Origin: Paenibacillus vini
GTDB taxonomy: Bacteria > Bacillota > Bacilli > Paenibacillales > Paenibacillaceae
Direction: 5' to 3'
Assembly: GCF_018403325.1 (NCBI RefSeq)
Contig: NZ_BOSL01000012.1
Span: forward strand, 62,001-126,000
DNA: 64,000 nt
Each line of letters starts with the position of its first letter. Within the stretch, counting starts at the first letter, position 1. The notes under the pieces are model-generated. The model ran no database searches. It saw only the letters and a program-made list of their open reading frames with translations, and was not told the DNA's origin. Both the position numbers and the translations under genes were made by a program. Positions 1-7,804 of this stretch are shown piece by piece.

Positions 1-2659
1 ACGTCATCCGGTCCTGACGCCCTTGATCAAAGCTTCCGTTATATACCCGATTTCCGTCGCCGTCGAGCGGTTCTTTCCGCATATCATCGTCGATAGCAAT
101 GGTATCGATCTCTTCCACACGAACATTGCCGATCCATACCGGACTTGTGTTTAAGCCTACGTTAAATTCCGTTCGTGCAGCAATATCCGTATCCGCCTTC
201 ATCTGGAATTGATATTCGAAGCGCTGCATCTGATCGGTCAAATCGAAAATATTTGCAGGGGAATAAGCGGCAAATCCGCGGCTTTCTCCGCCTGTCATTC
301 TGGCCATCATGTTGCGGTTTGCATCTGACTTGGCGTCAAAAGAGACTTTGTAGAAATGTCCCTTTACAAGCGATGCCGTGTTAAGCAGCTGAACCGAATA
401 GTTTTGGACACCTGCATTTTTAATGCCGATTTTGGCGTAATTTTGTTCGCCGATCTTCTCAATATTTACGCTTCCAGCGCCACCGTCGCCTTCAAACAGC
501 GACCAATAGTCCGTATTCGGAACTTCTGTGGAAGATCCGGTGCCATTCAGGTATTTCAAATTCGGTTTAGTTGTATCATCTTGATCAAAATTATTGTTAT
601 AAAGCAGGTTTCCGTCCGCTAAAGGAGCTTGCGCATCTGCGGGAATAGGCTCTTTTGCGATTACAGGAGGAACAGGTTCCCGATACGGCCGTCCGGTCAA
701 CTTATAAGCTCGAACGTAATCCACATACATTTTGCCCGGGAGCAAGCTTTCGTCGATCGGTCTGCCGCCATCAAAGTTTCCGCCAAGAGCCAGGTTCAGG
801 ATCATGTAGAAGTCCTGGTCAAACGGAGCCGGATAGGCATTATTCGCCGCTTGGTTTTTACTTATGCTGTACCAGTCGTTCTGGGTTTGAAGAAGAATGC
901 CGTCAATATACCACCGGATTTCCCCGGGTTCCCATTCTATGGCATAGGTGTGGAAGTCCGTTGCCGTCCCGTTGTTGGGAAGCGGGTATTCCTGGCCGGT
1001 ATACACGTTGTTAGGTGCTTCCCCGCCATAATGGAGAGTGCCGATCCCTATTTCAGGTAAACGTCCCCGACTCTCCATGATGTCGATTTCGCCGGACGAA
1101 GCCCAGGTTCCGTAAGTGCTGTCCTGCGGCATCATCCAGAATGCCGGCCAGAACCCGGTGCCTCCCGGAAGCTTGATCCGGGCTTCGAACTTGCCGTAAG
1201 TCTGGGAGAACTTATCTCTGGTCACAAGCCGGGCGGAAGTATATTGGCTGTCCTCGACTTCCTCTTTTTTTGCGGTAATGACCAAGTTGCCGTTCTCTAC
1301 GGTTGCATTCTCCGCTTTATAGTATTGCTGCTCGTTATTGCCCCAGCCGCCGTTGCCGGTGCCGATCTCAGCGGTCCAATTCTCCAAATCGGAAGGATCG
1401 TTGAACTCATTGGCAAAGGTCAGCGTCCAATCTTTAGTCGGATTCGGATTGCCGTTGTTACCTCCAGGCGTACCGCCGCCGTTACTGCTGCCCGGCGTAC
1501 TACCGCCGTTATTCACGGTTCCGCTGCCGGATGGACTGTCCGTACTTTTCGGAACCTTGCTTCCGTTCATCGTCAAACCGTCCGACTTGTTCGTAATCGT
1601 CTCCACTTTGCCTTTCCCTTCAATAACTGCTTTGCCGGCATGTTCACCAACAGTCAATTTCTTTATTACCGCGCCATCCGCCAAAATGATTCTGGCGTTT
1701 CCGTCCAGCTTCAGTTCCTCCACAGTCCCCGAAATCGTGATGGTAGGCTGATGATTGCCTGTCGAAACGGCAACGATTTGCTTGAAACTGCCGTTAAATT
1801 GAATTCCCGCATTGCTGTCGGGTACAAAGCTTGTTCCTTTGACTACAACGTTTTGAAGTACAGCCGTGCCATCCCCAATTCCGGCAGTTAAATACAGGTT
1901 GCCTTCGATCACGGTATCTTTCAACGTAATATCGGCCTTATTTATCAGTGCATTGCCTTTCACCGTGCCCTCGGACAACGTCGCTTTCTTGTCGAAATAA
2001 CCTGTTATAACACGATCTATTAATGTCATGAGTTCCGCTCTAGTCATCGTTCCTTGCGGTTTGAAGCTCGAATCGGAATATCCTTCCAAGTATCCGGCAG
2101 CCGCGAGCGCATTAACGGCCTCCAGCATTTCGGCATTCATGCCCGTCAAATCGCTGAAATGCGCGGTATCCAATGAATCTGTGCCCATTTGGCTGAAGCT
2201 GAACAGTTTATCCAGTGCAAAAGCGGCTTCGGCCCGGCTGAGGGGAGCATGAGGGTTTGATTTTCCCGCAGCATTCAGCTTGATATATCCGGCTTGAACC
2301 GCTTTGGAAATGTCGGCTTCATACCATGTCCCAGCTGGGACATCTGAGATGAACTGGTTCAACTTCTGAGTCAAGCCAAACACCTTGTTCATAATGACTG
2401 TAAATTCTGCTCTTGTGATTGGAGCATTCGGACGAACGGTCCCATCTCCGTACCCCTGAATGATGTCATGATTCATCCAACGGGCAATAGAATTGGCTGC
2501 CCAGTGATTCTTGGACAAATCGTTAAATTGCTGCTGCACCCCAACTGCCGAAGTCTGACCGCTTGCGAACTGGGCGGAGCTTACTCCGGATACCGCACTC
2601 GTCACAATGAGCAGAGACAATGCCAGGGATGTACTTTTGCGGACCAAACGATTCCTCAT
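1..2659 (-). CDS. SLH-anchored GH16 endo-beta-glucanase (laminarinase/lichenase type), 3' end cut by window edge
   Basis: Reading the minus strand from 2659 gives an open frame that runs off the left edge (886 codons seen). After a signal peptide (about 30 residues) come three SLH modules (about residues 45-215, each with a TRAE/SRAE-type motif) that would bind the secondary cell-wall polymer. Then comes a beta-rich region, a Ser/Gly/Pro linker, and a GH16 domain (about 400-640) with the catalytic signature GEIDIMES near residue 523 (two Glu, one Asp). A CBM4_9-like module starts near residue 686 (NLLYNNNFDQ) and a second begins at the edge (VYNGSFDQG). The ATG at 2659 is preferred over the in-frame ATG at 2668 because GAGGGAG lies 9 nt before it and directly abuts the other. 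The enzyme should hydrolyse beta-1,3- or mixed beta-1,3/1,4-glucan at the cell surface; exact specificity is not readable. Transcription likely starts at the promoter and cre described at 2749-2825. Confidence 0.9.
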   Translation of the reverse strand, partial: MRNRLVRKSTSLALSLLIVTSAVSGVSSAQFASGQTSAVGVQQQFNDLSKNHWAANSIARWMNHDIIQGYGDGTVRPNAPITRAEFTVIMNKVFGLTQKLNQFISDVPAGTWYEADISKAVQAGYIKLNAAGKSNPHAPLSRAEAAFALDKLFSFSQMGTDSLDTAHFSDLTGMNAEMLEAVNALAAAGYLEGYSDSSFKPQGTMTRAELMTLIDRVITGYFDKKATLSEGTVKGNALINKADITLKDTVIEGNLYLTAGIGDGTAVLQNVVVKGTSFVPDSNAGIQFNGSFKQIVAVSTGNHQPTITISGTVEELKLDGNARIILADGAVIKKLTVGEHAGKAVIEGKGKVETITNKSDGLTMNGSKVPKSTDSPSGSGTVNNGGSTPGSSNGGGTPGGNNGNPNPTKDWTLTFANEFNDPSDLENWTAEIGTGNGGWGNNEQQYYKAENATVENGNLVITAKKEEVEDSQYTSARLVTRDKFSQTYGKFEARIKLPGGTGFWPAFWMMPQDSTYGTWASSGEIDIMESRGRLPEIGIGTLHYGGEAPNNVYTGQEYPLPNNGTATDFHTYAIEWEPGEIRWYIDGILLQTQNDWYSISKNQAANNAYPAPFDQDFYMILNLALGGNFDGGRPIDESLLPGKMYVDYVRAYKLTGRPYREPVPPVIAKEPIPADAQAPLADGNLLYNNNFDQDDTTKPNLKYLNGTGSSTEVPNTDYWSLFEGDGGAGSVNIEKIGEQNYAKIGIKNAGVQNYSVQLLNTASLVKGHFYKVSFDAKSDANRNMMARMTGGESRGFAAYSPANIFDLTDQMQRFEYQFQMKADTDIAARTEFNVGLNTSPVWIGNVRVEEIDTIAIDDDMRKEPLDGDGNRVYNGSFDQGRQDRMT

Positions 2660-2748
2660 ATTCTGCATCTCCCTCTTAGATTTTAGTAGCTCATGTCCTA
2701 TACTGCGCATACTAATTCAATGCCTTGAACCAGCTTTCTCCTTTCCAA

Positions 2749-2762
2749 TGAATTCGCTTACA
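2749..2762 (-). promoter_or_regulatory. cre-like CcpA site in the leader of the GH16 gene
   Basis: On the minus strand the sequence TGTAAGCGAATTCA matches the catabolite-responsive-element consensus TGWAANCGNTNWCA at 13 of 14 positions. It lies downstream of the predicted transcription start of the GH16 gene, where bound CcpA would block elongation, as expected for a polysaccharidase gene under glucose repression. Matching is by eye only. Confidence 0.55.
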
Positions 2763-2767
2763 TTAAT

Positions 2768-2787
2768 TTTGTCTCACATGGGACAAA
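2768..2787. promoter_or_regulatory. Inverted repeat at the GH16 start site, candidate operator
   Basis: TTTGTC and GACAAA are separated by 8 nt and lie just downstream of the predicted -10 box. A LacI-type regulator is encoded immediately upstream on the same strand, so this is a candidate operator. The half-site spacing is not a canonical LacI-family palindrome with a central CG, so the link is speculative. Confidence 0.35.
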
Positions 2788-2796
2788 GATAAATAT

Positions 2797-2825
2797 AATA
2801 TAGTATCCTGCTACTTGAGTGTCAA
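2797..2825 (-). promoter_or_regulatory. Sigma-A promoter of the GH16 gene
   Basis: On the minus strand: TTGACA (2825-2820), exactly 17 nt, TATATT (2802-2797). This gives a start near 2790 and a 5' untranslated region of about 130 nt containing the inverted repeat and the cre-like site. It lies between the LacI-regulator stop and the GH16 gene. Confidence 0.75.
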
Positions 2826-2835
2826 TGCATAGCGG

Positions 2836-3879
2836 CTACGAAAATTTGCCGGCTATTTTCGTAGCGCTGCACGAATCTCTTACAATAAGCTCCGCTTCAA
2901 AGAGGGTTTCTTCAGCCGCATTGCCGTCTTCCTCCAGTACGGATATTAATTGATTCACTAACGATACGGCCATATCCACACGCGGAACACGCAGTGTTGT
3001 TAGAGCTGGATGAAGATACTGCGAGATTAACAAATCATCAAAGCCAATGACAGAAATGTCGTCAGGGACGCTCAGTTTATGGGCGGCCAAAGCCTTCATG
3101 GCTCCGATCGCCGTAAGGTCATTTGAGCAGAATACTGCGGTGGGCAATGTACCTCCAGAAATCCACTGTTCAACGGCGGCCTTCCCACTTTGTTCAGTAA
3201 AGTCGCCATGGAAAATACGGTCTTGGGAAACGGGCAGCTTCCGAGTCTGCATCGCATCCATAAACCCCTCATAGCGTTCCAGTCCGGCCGGATTATTCAG
3301 CAGTCCCGTAATCATTCCAATATCCTTATGACCCAGATCAGCCAAATATTCAACGGCTTTATAAGTGGCCTTTCGATTGTCAATCTTGGGTGCAGGAACG
3401 GACAAGCCCCCGTCCGGAGCATTGTTGGGGTCGAACACGCAGATTTCAAAGCCTGCTTCTTTGATCTGCTCCATAAGCTTCTGAACATTCGACCAGCTGA
3501 TGACAATCCCGCCATCAATGTTCTTCTGCTTGTATTGGCTGAATAGAGCCGAAGTATCCGAGACATCCAGAATCGTCACTAGTGTATTATAACCACGCTC
3601 AAAGCAATGGCTGATAACGGCCCCGATCGCGGCTCCGTAGTACATGTCATCCGAGTATAAGGTATAGTTGTTTTTATCCTGAATAATAAACAAGCCGATC
3701 GTATGCGTTCTTTTGGAGGAAAGCTTGCGGGCGGCCGAGTTCGGTTCATAATGGTATTCTTCCATGACCCCGAGCACTTTCTCGCGGGTTTTTGGGCTGA
3801 CGCTGGCGGAGTTGTTCAGCACACGTTGAACTGTTTTCCGGGAGACGCCGGCTATTCTAGCAATGTCGAAAATATTCAT
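2836..3879 (-). CDS. LacI-family transcriptional regulator
   Basis: 347 residues. The N-terminus is a typical LacI helix-turn-helix (IFDIARIAGVSRKTVQRVL, then a VSPKTREKV hinge region), followed by a periplasmic-binding-protein-like effector domain (about 60-335) with the family features FCSNDLTAIGAMKAL and SVIGFDDLLISQYL. The reading frame extends 21 codons further upstream, but the ATG at 3879 begins directly before the HTH as in the rest of the family and is preferred. The gene sits between a surface GH16 glucanase (same strand, downstream) and a divergently transcribed GH43 beta-xylosidase, so it probably represses one or both in response to a sugar. The ligand cannot be predicted from sequence. 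No clear terminator separates it from the GH16 promoter. Confidence 0.88.
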   Translation of the reverse strand: MNIFDIARIAGVSRKTVQRVLNNSASVSPKTREKVLGVMEEYHYEPNSAARKLSSKRTHTIGLFIIQDKNNYTLYSDDMYYGAAIGAVISHCFERGYNTLVTILDVSDTSALFSQYKQKNIDGGIVISWSNVQKLMEQIKEAGFEICVFDPNNAPDGGLSVPAPKIDNRKATYKAVEYLADLGHKDIGMITGLLNNPAGLERYEGFMDAMQTRKLPVSQDRIFHGDFTEQSGKAAVEQWISGGTLPTAVFCSNDLTAIGAMKALAAHKLSVPDDISVIGFDDLLISQYLHPALTTLRVPRVDMAVSLVNQLISVLEEDGNAAEETLFEAELIVRDSCSATKIAGKFS

Positions 3880-4120
3880 AGTAAGAATCGTCCTGTCCTG
3901 ATTAGATATGTCCAAAATACAATAAAGACCGGGCCGGGTCAATTAGAAAGGGACATCCATGCGATCTGCGGCTTACGGGACCAAATATGCTACGATTAGA
4001 GCTGTCTTTGCACTCTTCACGCTTCATATCTTTTTGTTGTATTTATAGCTTTAAAAAGGGAATAACGACCGGCACGGTGAAACTTATAGAACAATATGCG
4101 CAAACAGGAGGGCAATCGCC

Positions 4121-5728
4121 ATGACAACCATTCAAAATCCGATTCTGAAAGGGTTTAATCCCGATCCGTCGATCTTACGCGTTGAAGACGATTATTATAT
4201 TGCCACATCAACATTCGAGTGGTTCCCCGGGGTACAGATTCATCACTCTAGGGATCTGGTCCATTGGGAGCTGATCGGACATCCGCTTGACGAGCGCCGC
4301 CTGCTTGATATGAGAGGCAATCCGAATTCCGGCGGGATCTGGGCTCCTTGTCTCAGTTATCATGAAGGTGTATTTTATCTAATCTATACCGATGTTAAAA
4401 GCCTGGCCGGCGCATTCAAGGATACGCCGAACTATTTAACGACGGCGACCGATATTCGCGGTCCGTGGTCGGATCCCGTTTATCTGAACAGCAGCGGCTT
4501 CGATCCGTCTCTGTTCCATGATGACGACGGTCGCAAATGGCTTGTCAATCTGATCTGGGACCACCGGAAGAATCGTAATCCATTTCACGGCATTGTGCTG
4601 CAGGAATATTCGGAAACGGAAGGAAAGCTGATCGGCCCCAAAGAGGTGATTTTCAAGGGGACGGAGCTAGGGTGTACGGAAGGGCCGCATATTTATAAAA
4701 GAAACGGATGGTATTACCTGATGACTGCCGAGGGAGGAACAGGTTACGAGCATGCCGTGACCGTAGCGCGGTCGCGCTCCTTGAACGGGCCGTATGAAGT
4801 AGATCCGGGGAATCCGATCCTGACGTCCCACGGCGACCTGAGCTTGCCCCTGCAAAAGGCCGGTCATGGCAGTCTCGTAGAGACACAAAACGGGGAATGG
4901 TATTTGGTTCACTTGTGCTCTAGGCCGCTCCCTGGGCTGCAGCAATCCCCGCTAGGAAGAGAGACGGCGATCCAGAAATGCGAATGGACCGAAGACGGAT
5001 GGATTCGACCTGTAAACGGACAGCGCCCGCAATTAGAGGTACAGGCTCCTGATCTGCATGCCGCTCCGGTTTCCATACCAGTAGATTGCGATCATTTTGA
5101 TGAGCCTTCTTTAAGTGCGGCGTACTCCACTTTGCGGGAGCCTGCCGACGCTTCCTGGCTGAGCCTGACGGAACGCCCGGGATACCTTCGTCTCTACGGC
5201 AGACAATCGCTGAACTCTCACTTTAGCCAAAGCCTTATTGCTAAGCGGATTCAGCATTTTTCGTTCGAAGCGGAGACGGCGGTCGAATTCGAGCCGGAGC
5301 ATTTCCAGCAAATGGCCGGACTAATTTGCTATTACAACAGCAAGAACTACTATTATCTGCGGATCAGCCGGGATGAGCAGCTCGGTAAAACGCTCAATGT
5401 ACTGATAGGCGATAACGGAGCTTATGATGAGGCCCTGTCCGAAGAGCTTTCCGTTGAGGATTGGGACCAGTGCTTCCTGAAGGTTCGGATTGAAGGAGAC
5501 GAGGTGCAGTTCTTGGCTTCCCAGGACCGTGAGAGCTGGATGAAGGTCGGCGGCCCACTTCAATTCGGGCATTTATCGGATGAATACGCGACCCGGCATA
5601 CGGATGGTTTCTTTACGGATTGGGGCTTTACGGGTGCATTTGTCGGGCTATGCGTGCAGGATTTGAGCGGGGAAAAGAAAGCGGCGGACTTCGATTATTT
5701 CATCTGCCGGAGTACGGAGGAGTTCTAG
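4121..5728 (+). CDS. xynB: GH43 beta-xylosidase (subfamily 11, XynB type)
   Basis: 535 residues, the same length as the well-studied Geobacillus XynB. The three catalytic residues fall at the same numbers as in that enzyme: Asp15 (general base, FNPDPS), Asp128 (pKa modulator, GFDPSLF) and Glu187 (general acid, CTEGPH). An N-terminal five-bladed propeller (about 1-320) is followed by a C-terminal beta-sandwich (about 325-530). There is no signal peptide, so it acts in the cytoplasm on imported xylo-oligosaccharides, releasing xylose with inversion. The ribosome site AGGAGGG lies 8 nt before the ATG. It is divergent from the LacI regulator and appears monocistronic. Some family members also show arabinofuranosidase activity, which cannot be excluded. 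Confidence 0.93.
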   Translation: MTTIQNPILKGFNPDPSILRVEDDYYIATSTFEWFPGVQIHHSRDLVHWELIGHPLDERRLLDMRGNPNSGGIWAPCLSYHEGVFYLIYTDVKSLAGAFKDTPNYLTTATDIRGPWSDPVYLNSSGFDPSLFHDDDGRKWLVNLIWDHRKNRNPFHGIVLQEYSETEGKLIGPKEVIFKGTELGCTEGPHIYKRNGWYYLMTAEGGTGYEHAVTVARSRSLNGPYEVDPGNPILTSHGDLSLPLQKAGHGSLVETQNGEWYLVHLCSRPLPGLQQSPLGRETAIQKCEWTEDGWIRPVNGQRPQLEVQAPDLHAAPVSIPVDCDHFDEPSLSAAYSTLREPADASWLSLTERPGYLRLYGRQSLNSHFSQSLIAKRIQHFSFEAETAVEFEPEHFQQMAGLICYYNSKNYYYLRISRDEQLGKTLNVLIGDNGAYDEALSEELSVEDWDQCFLKVRIEGDEVQFLASQDRESWMKVGGPLQFGHLSDEYATRHTDGFFTDWGFTGAFVGLCVQDLSGEKKAADFDYFICRSTEEF

Positions 5729-5778
5729 GCTAGCCTCTAGCGGGGCTCTTTCTCTGCCATAAATTTCATGGACTCAAA

Positions 5779-5807
5779 TTGTCATGAGCAACGCTTTATG
5801 TTACAGT
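5779..5807 (+). promoter_or_regulatory. Sigma-A promoter of the hflX leader
   Basis: TTGTCA (5779-5784), 17 nt, TACAGT (5802-5807). The predicted start near 5814 lies only about 25 nt before the start codon of a 13-codon leader ORF and about 370 nt before hflX. Confidence 0.7.
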
Positions 5808-5838
5808 AGAACTATCTTAAGCGAACGGAGGGTTCCTC

Positions 5839-5880
5839 GTGATTAATATTAAATTCCGTTTTTCCACTTTGCGCGGCTAA
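5839..5880 (+). CDS. Leader peptide of hflX (13 residues, GTG start)
   Basis: GTG-initiated ORF encoding MINIKFRFSTLRG. The ribosome site GGAGGG ends 6 nt before the GTG. It contains Lys-Phe-Arg, an instance of the Arg/Lys-X-Arg/Lys motif at which macrolide-bound ribosomes stall, and the following RFSTL resembles RFPTL of the ErmD leader peptide (MTHSMRLRFPTLNQ). The ORF ends 171 nt upstream of the attenuator terminator. Stalling here by a macrolide or similar drug could allow read-through into hflX. The motif is seen in the sequence; the drug response is inferred. Confidence 0.65.
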   Translation: MINIKFRFSTLRG

Positions 5881-6051
5881 TTGAATAGTGCTCAAAGGCT
5901 CTGCACCTGTGCAGGGCAAACGGGATAGGTATGCTATGACGAAGGGACTCAACTTTTGAATAGAATATGCCGACTTTGCGGGCGCCGCTTTACGGGAGAC
6001 GTTTGTTTGCCGTAGCCAAGCGGGGGACTGCGACGTTTTTCGTTTGAACCG

Positions 6052-6080
6052 ACACAGGGAATCCGTCCTGTGTTTTTTTG
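6052..6080 (+). terminator. Intrinsic terminator inside the hflX leader
   Basis: Seven-base-pair stem ACACAGG/CCTGTGT with an 8-nt loop followed by seven T. It lies upstream of the hflX ribosome site and downstream of its promoter, so it can only act as an attenuator. Confidence 0.75.
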
Positions 6081-6187
6081 TTTCTTCCGGTGTCCCCGCT
6101 TTTGATTTGGGAGAAGCTAGGTACAGTGAGCACTGGGGTCTCTTTGCGGGGACGATCTTATTTTTTTCCTAAGGGAGGAATTTATAT

Positions 6188-7501
6188 ATGGAACAACTGC
6201 AGCAGAAAGCTGTCCTGGTCGGAGTCAATTTGAATCATCAGAAGGATTTCGAATACTCGATGGAGGAGCTGGCCAATCTGGCCGAAGCCTGCGACATTGA
6301 AGTCGTAGCGACGCTCACTCAGAACCTGGTGAAGATCAACTCATCCCATTACATCGGAACGGGAAAAATAGAGGAAGTACGTGCGCTTCTCGAAGCGAAC
6401 GATGGCAATCTCGTTATTTTCAATGATGAGCTGTCTCCTTCCCAAATTCGAAATTTGGAAGCCGATTTGGATTGTAAAATTATCGACCGGACCATACTGA
6501 TTCTCGATATTTTCGATCAGCGGGCTAAGACGAGGGAAGCCCAGCTTCAGGTGGAAGTGGCCCAGCTCAAGTACATGCTGCCGCGGCTTGTCGGGCTTCG
6601 CGAATCGCTCGGCCGTCAGAGCGGCGGGGTAGGCACCAAAAATCGCGGCGTAGGGGAGACGAAGCTGGAACTCGACCGCCGGCGGATCGAGGAGAAGATC
6701 ACCGCGTTAAGCAAAGAGCTGGAGACGCTCGTGGCGCACCGGCAAACCCAGCGCAAACAGCGCAAGAAGAACGATGTGCCCGTCGTCTCGCTCGTCGGCT
6801 ATACGAATGCCGGCAAATCGACGATCATGAACGCGATGATGGAGCGGTTTAACCCGGAACAGGAGAAGCAGGTATTTGAAAAGGATATGCTGTTCGCGAC
6901 GCTGGAAACCTCGGTTCGCAGCATCCCGCTCGAAGACAACAAAACGTTCCTGTTGACGGATACGGTCGGGTTCGTCAGCAAGCTGCCGCATCATTTGATC
7001 AAGGCATTCCGTTCCACGCTGGAAGAAGTGGCTGAAGCGGACCTGCTGATCCATGTGGTGGATTACTCCAATCCGGAATACGAGCGGCTGATCGACATTA
7101 CGAACCAAACGCTGAAAGAGATTGGAATTACGGACATTCCGGTCATTTACGCCTATAACAAGTCCGACCTGGCTGAGCGAGCGATCCCCGAGGTCCAGGG
7201 AGATAAAGTGTTCCTTGCGGCCAAACCAAGAATAGGCATTCAGGAACTGATCGGATTAATCCGGGAACGGGTGTTTAAGGACTACATCCGCTGCGAAATG
7301 TTGATTCCTTATGATCAAGGAGCGGTCGTCTCATATTTCAACGAGCATGCCCATATCTTTGAAACGAGCTATGAGCCTGAAGGGACCAAACTTTCGATGG
7401 ACTGCAAGCAGAGCGATTACGGAAAGTATAAGCAGTACGCGCTGGAAGGCACCGAAGAAAGTGCGAGCGCGGTGGGCGATGAGAGCGGAGTAAACGACTA
7501 A
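6188..7501 (+). CDS. hflX: HflX GTPase (ribosome-splitting / antibiotic-resistance type)
   Basis: 437 residues. An N-terminal HflX domain (about 1-185, with the glycine-rich LGRQSGGVGTKNRGVGE segment) is followed by a TRAFAC GTPase domain with G1 GYTNAGKST (about residue 205), G3 DTVGFVSKLPHHLI and G4 NKSD, and a short C-terminal domain. HflX binds 70S ribosomes stalled by stress or antibiotics and splits them. The ribosome site AAGGGAGGAA precedes the ATG. The gene is monocistronic behind an attenuator leader and ends at a strong terminator. It is not next to hfq, miaA or spoVK-type neighbours, and with the inducible leader this points to the HflXr resistance role rather than housekeeping. 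That assignment is inference; the GTPase identity is firm. Confidence 0.95.
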   Translation: MEQLQQKAVLVGVNLNHQKDFEYSMEELANLAEACDIEVVATLTQNLVKINSSHYIGTGKIEEVRALLEANDGNLVIFNDELSPSQIRNLEADLDCKIIDRTILILDIFDQRAKTREAQLQVEVAQLKYMLPRLVGLRESLGRQSGGVGTKNRGVGETKLELDRRRIEEKITALSKELETLVAHRQTQRKQRKKNDVPVVSLVGYTNAGKSTIMNAMMERFNPEQEKQVFEKDMLFATLETSVRSIPLEDNKTFLLTDTVGFVSKLPHHLIKAFRSTLEEVAEADLLIHVVDYSNPEYERLIDITNQTLKEIGITDIPVIYAYNKSDLAERAIPEVQGDKVFLAAKPRIGIQELIGLIRERVFKDYIRCEMLIPYDQGAVVSYFNEHAHIFETSYEPEGTKLSMDCKQSDYGKYKQYALEGTEESASAVGDESGVND

Positions 7502-7550
7502 AGTAAATAGTTAATAAACCCCGATATCACCATGGGGATGTTAAAAAGAA

Positions 7551-7580
7551 GGAAAGCTGCGAAAGTGCAGCTTTCCTTTT
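7551..7580 (+). terminator. Terminator of hflX
   Basis: Perfect 10-bp stem GGAAAGCTGC/GCAGCTTTCC with loop GAAAGT, followed by TTTT. Confidence 0.9.
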
Positions 7581-7650
7581 AAATATGGCCAATCTGAAGA
7601 TGACTTCCTGCAAAAGTACATTAATATTCCACGTTGTGCACCCCGTTTGC

Positions 7651-7692
7651 TAAAAAAGGGATAAAAACCTGCACTTTCGCAGGATTTTATCC
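7651..7692 (-). terminator. Terminator of the histidine-kinase operon
   Basis: On the minus strand GGATAAAATCCTGC pairs with GCAGGTTTTTATCC (one mismatch) and is followed by CTTTTTTA. It shares the apical sequence CTGCGAAAGTGCAG with the hflX terminator on the opposite strand. Apart from these two hairpins nothing else is seen between 7502 and 7804. Confidence 0.85.
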
Positions 7693-7804
7693 TTTAAGCC
7701 TTTTCTGAGCATCAGAATGCTGCATTATTGCTGAAATTCTTGAAACAATGAGGAATCAAAAACATCTAAATTCATTTCTGCGGCTGGAGTAAGGGCTTGC
7801 CTTA

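Larger units (their letters stand above)
5814..6080 (+). promoter_or_regulatory. Transcription-attenuator leader of hflX
   Basis: A long 5' leader holds, in order, a 13-codon ORF with a strong ribosome site, a small hairpin (CTGCA CCTG TGCAG, 5901-5914), and an intrinsic terminator (ACACAGG at 6052-6058 with CCTGTGT at 6067-6073, then a run of T) about 110 nt before the hflX start. CCTGTG at 5906-5911 is complementary to CACAGG in the 5' arm of that terminator, so it could form an alternative antiterminator pairing. Leader-peptide-controlled attenuators of this plan are known in front of antibiotic-resistance ABC-F and hflX-type genes in Listeria and Bacillus. The switching mechanism proposed here is inference. 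Confidence 0.65.
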
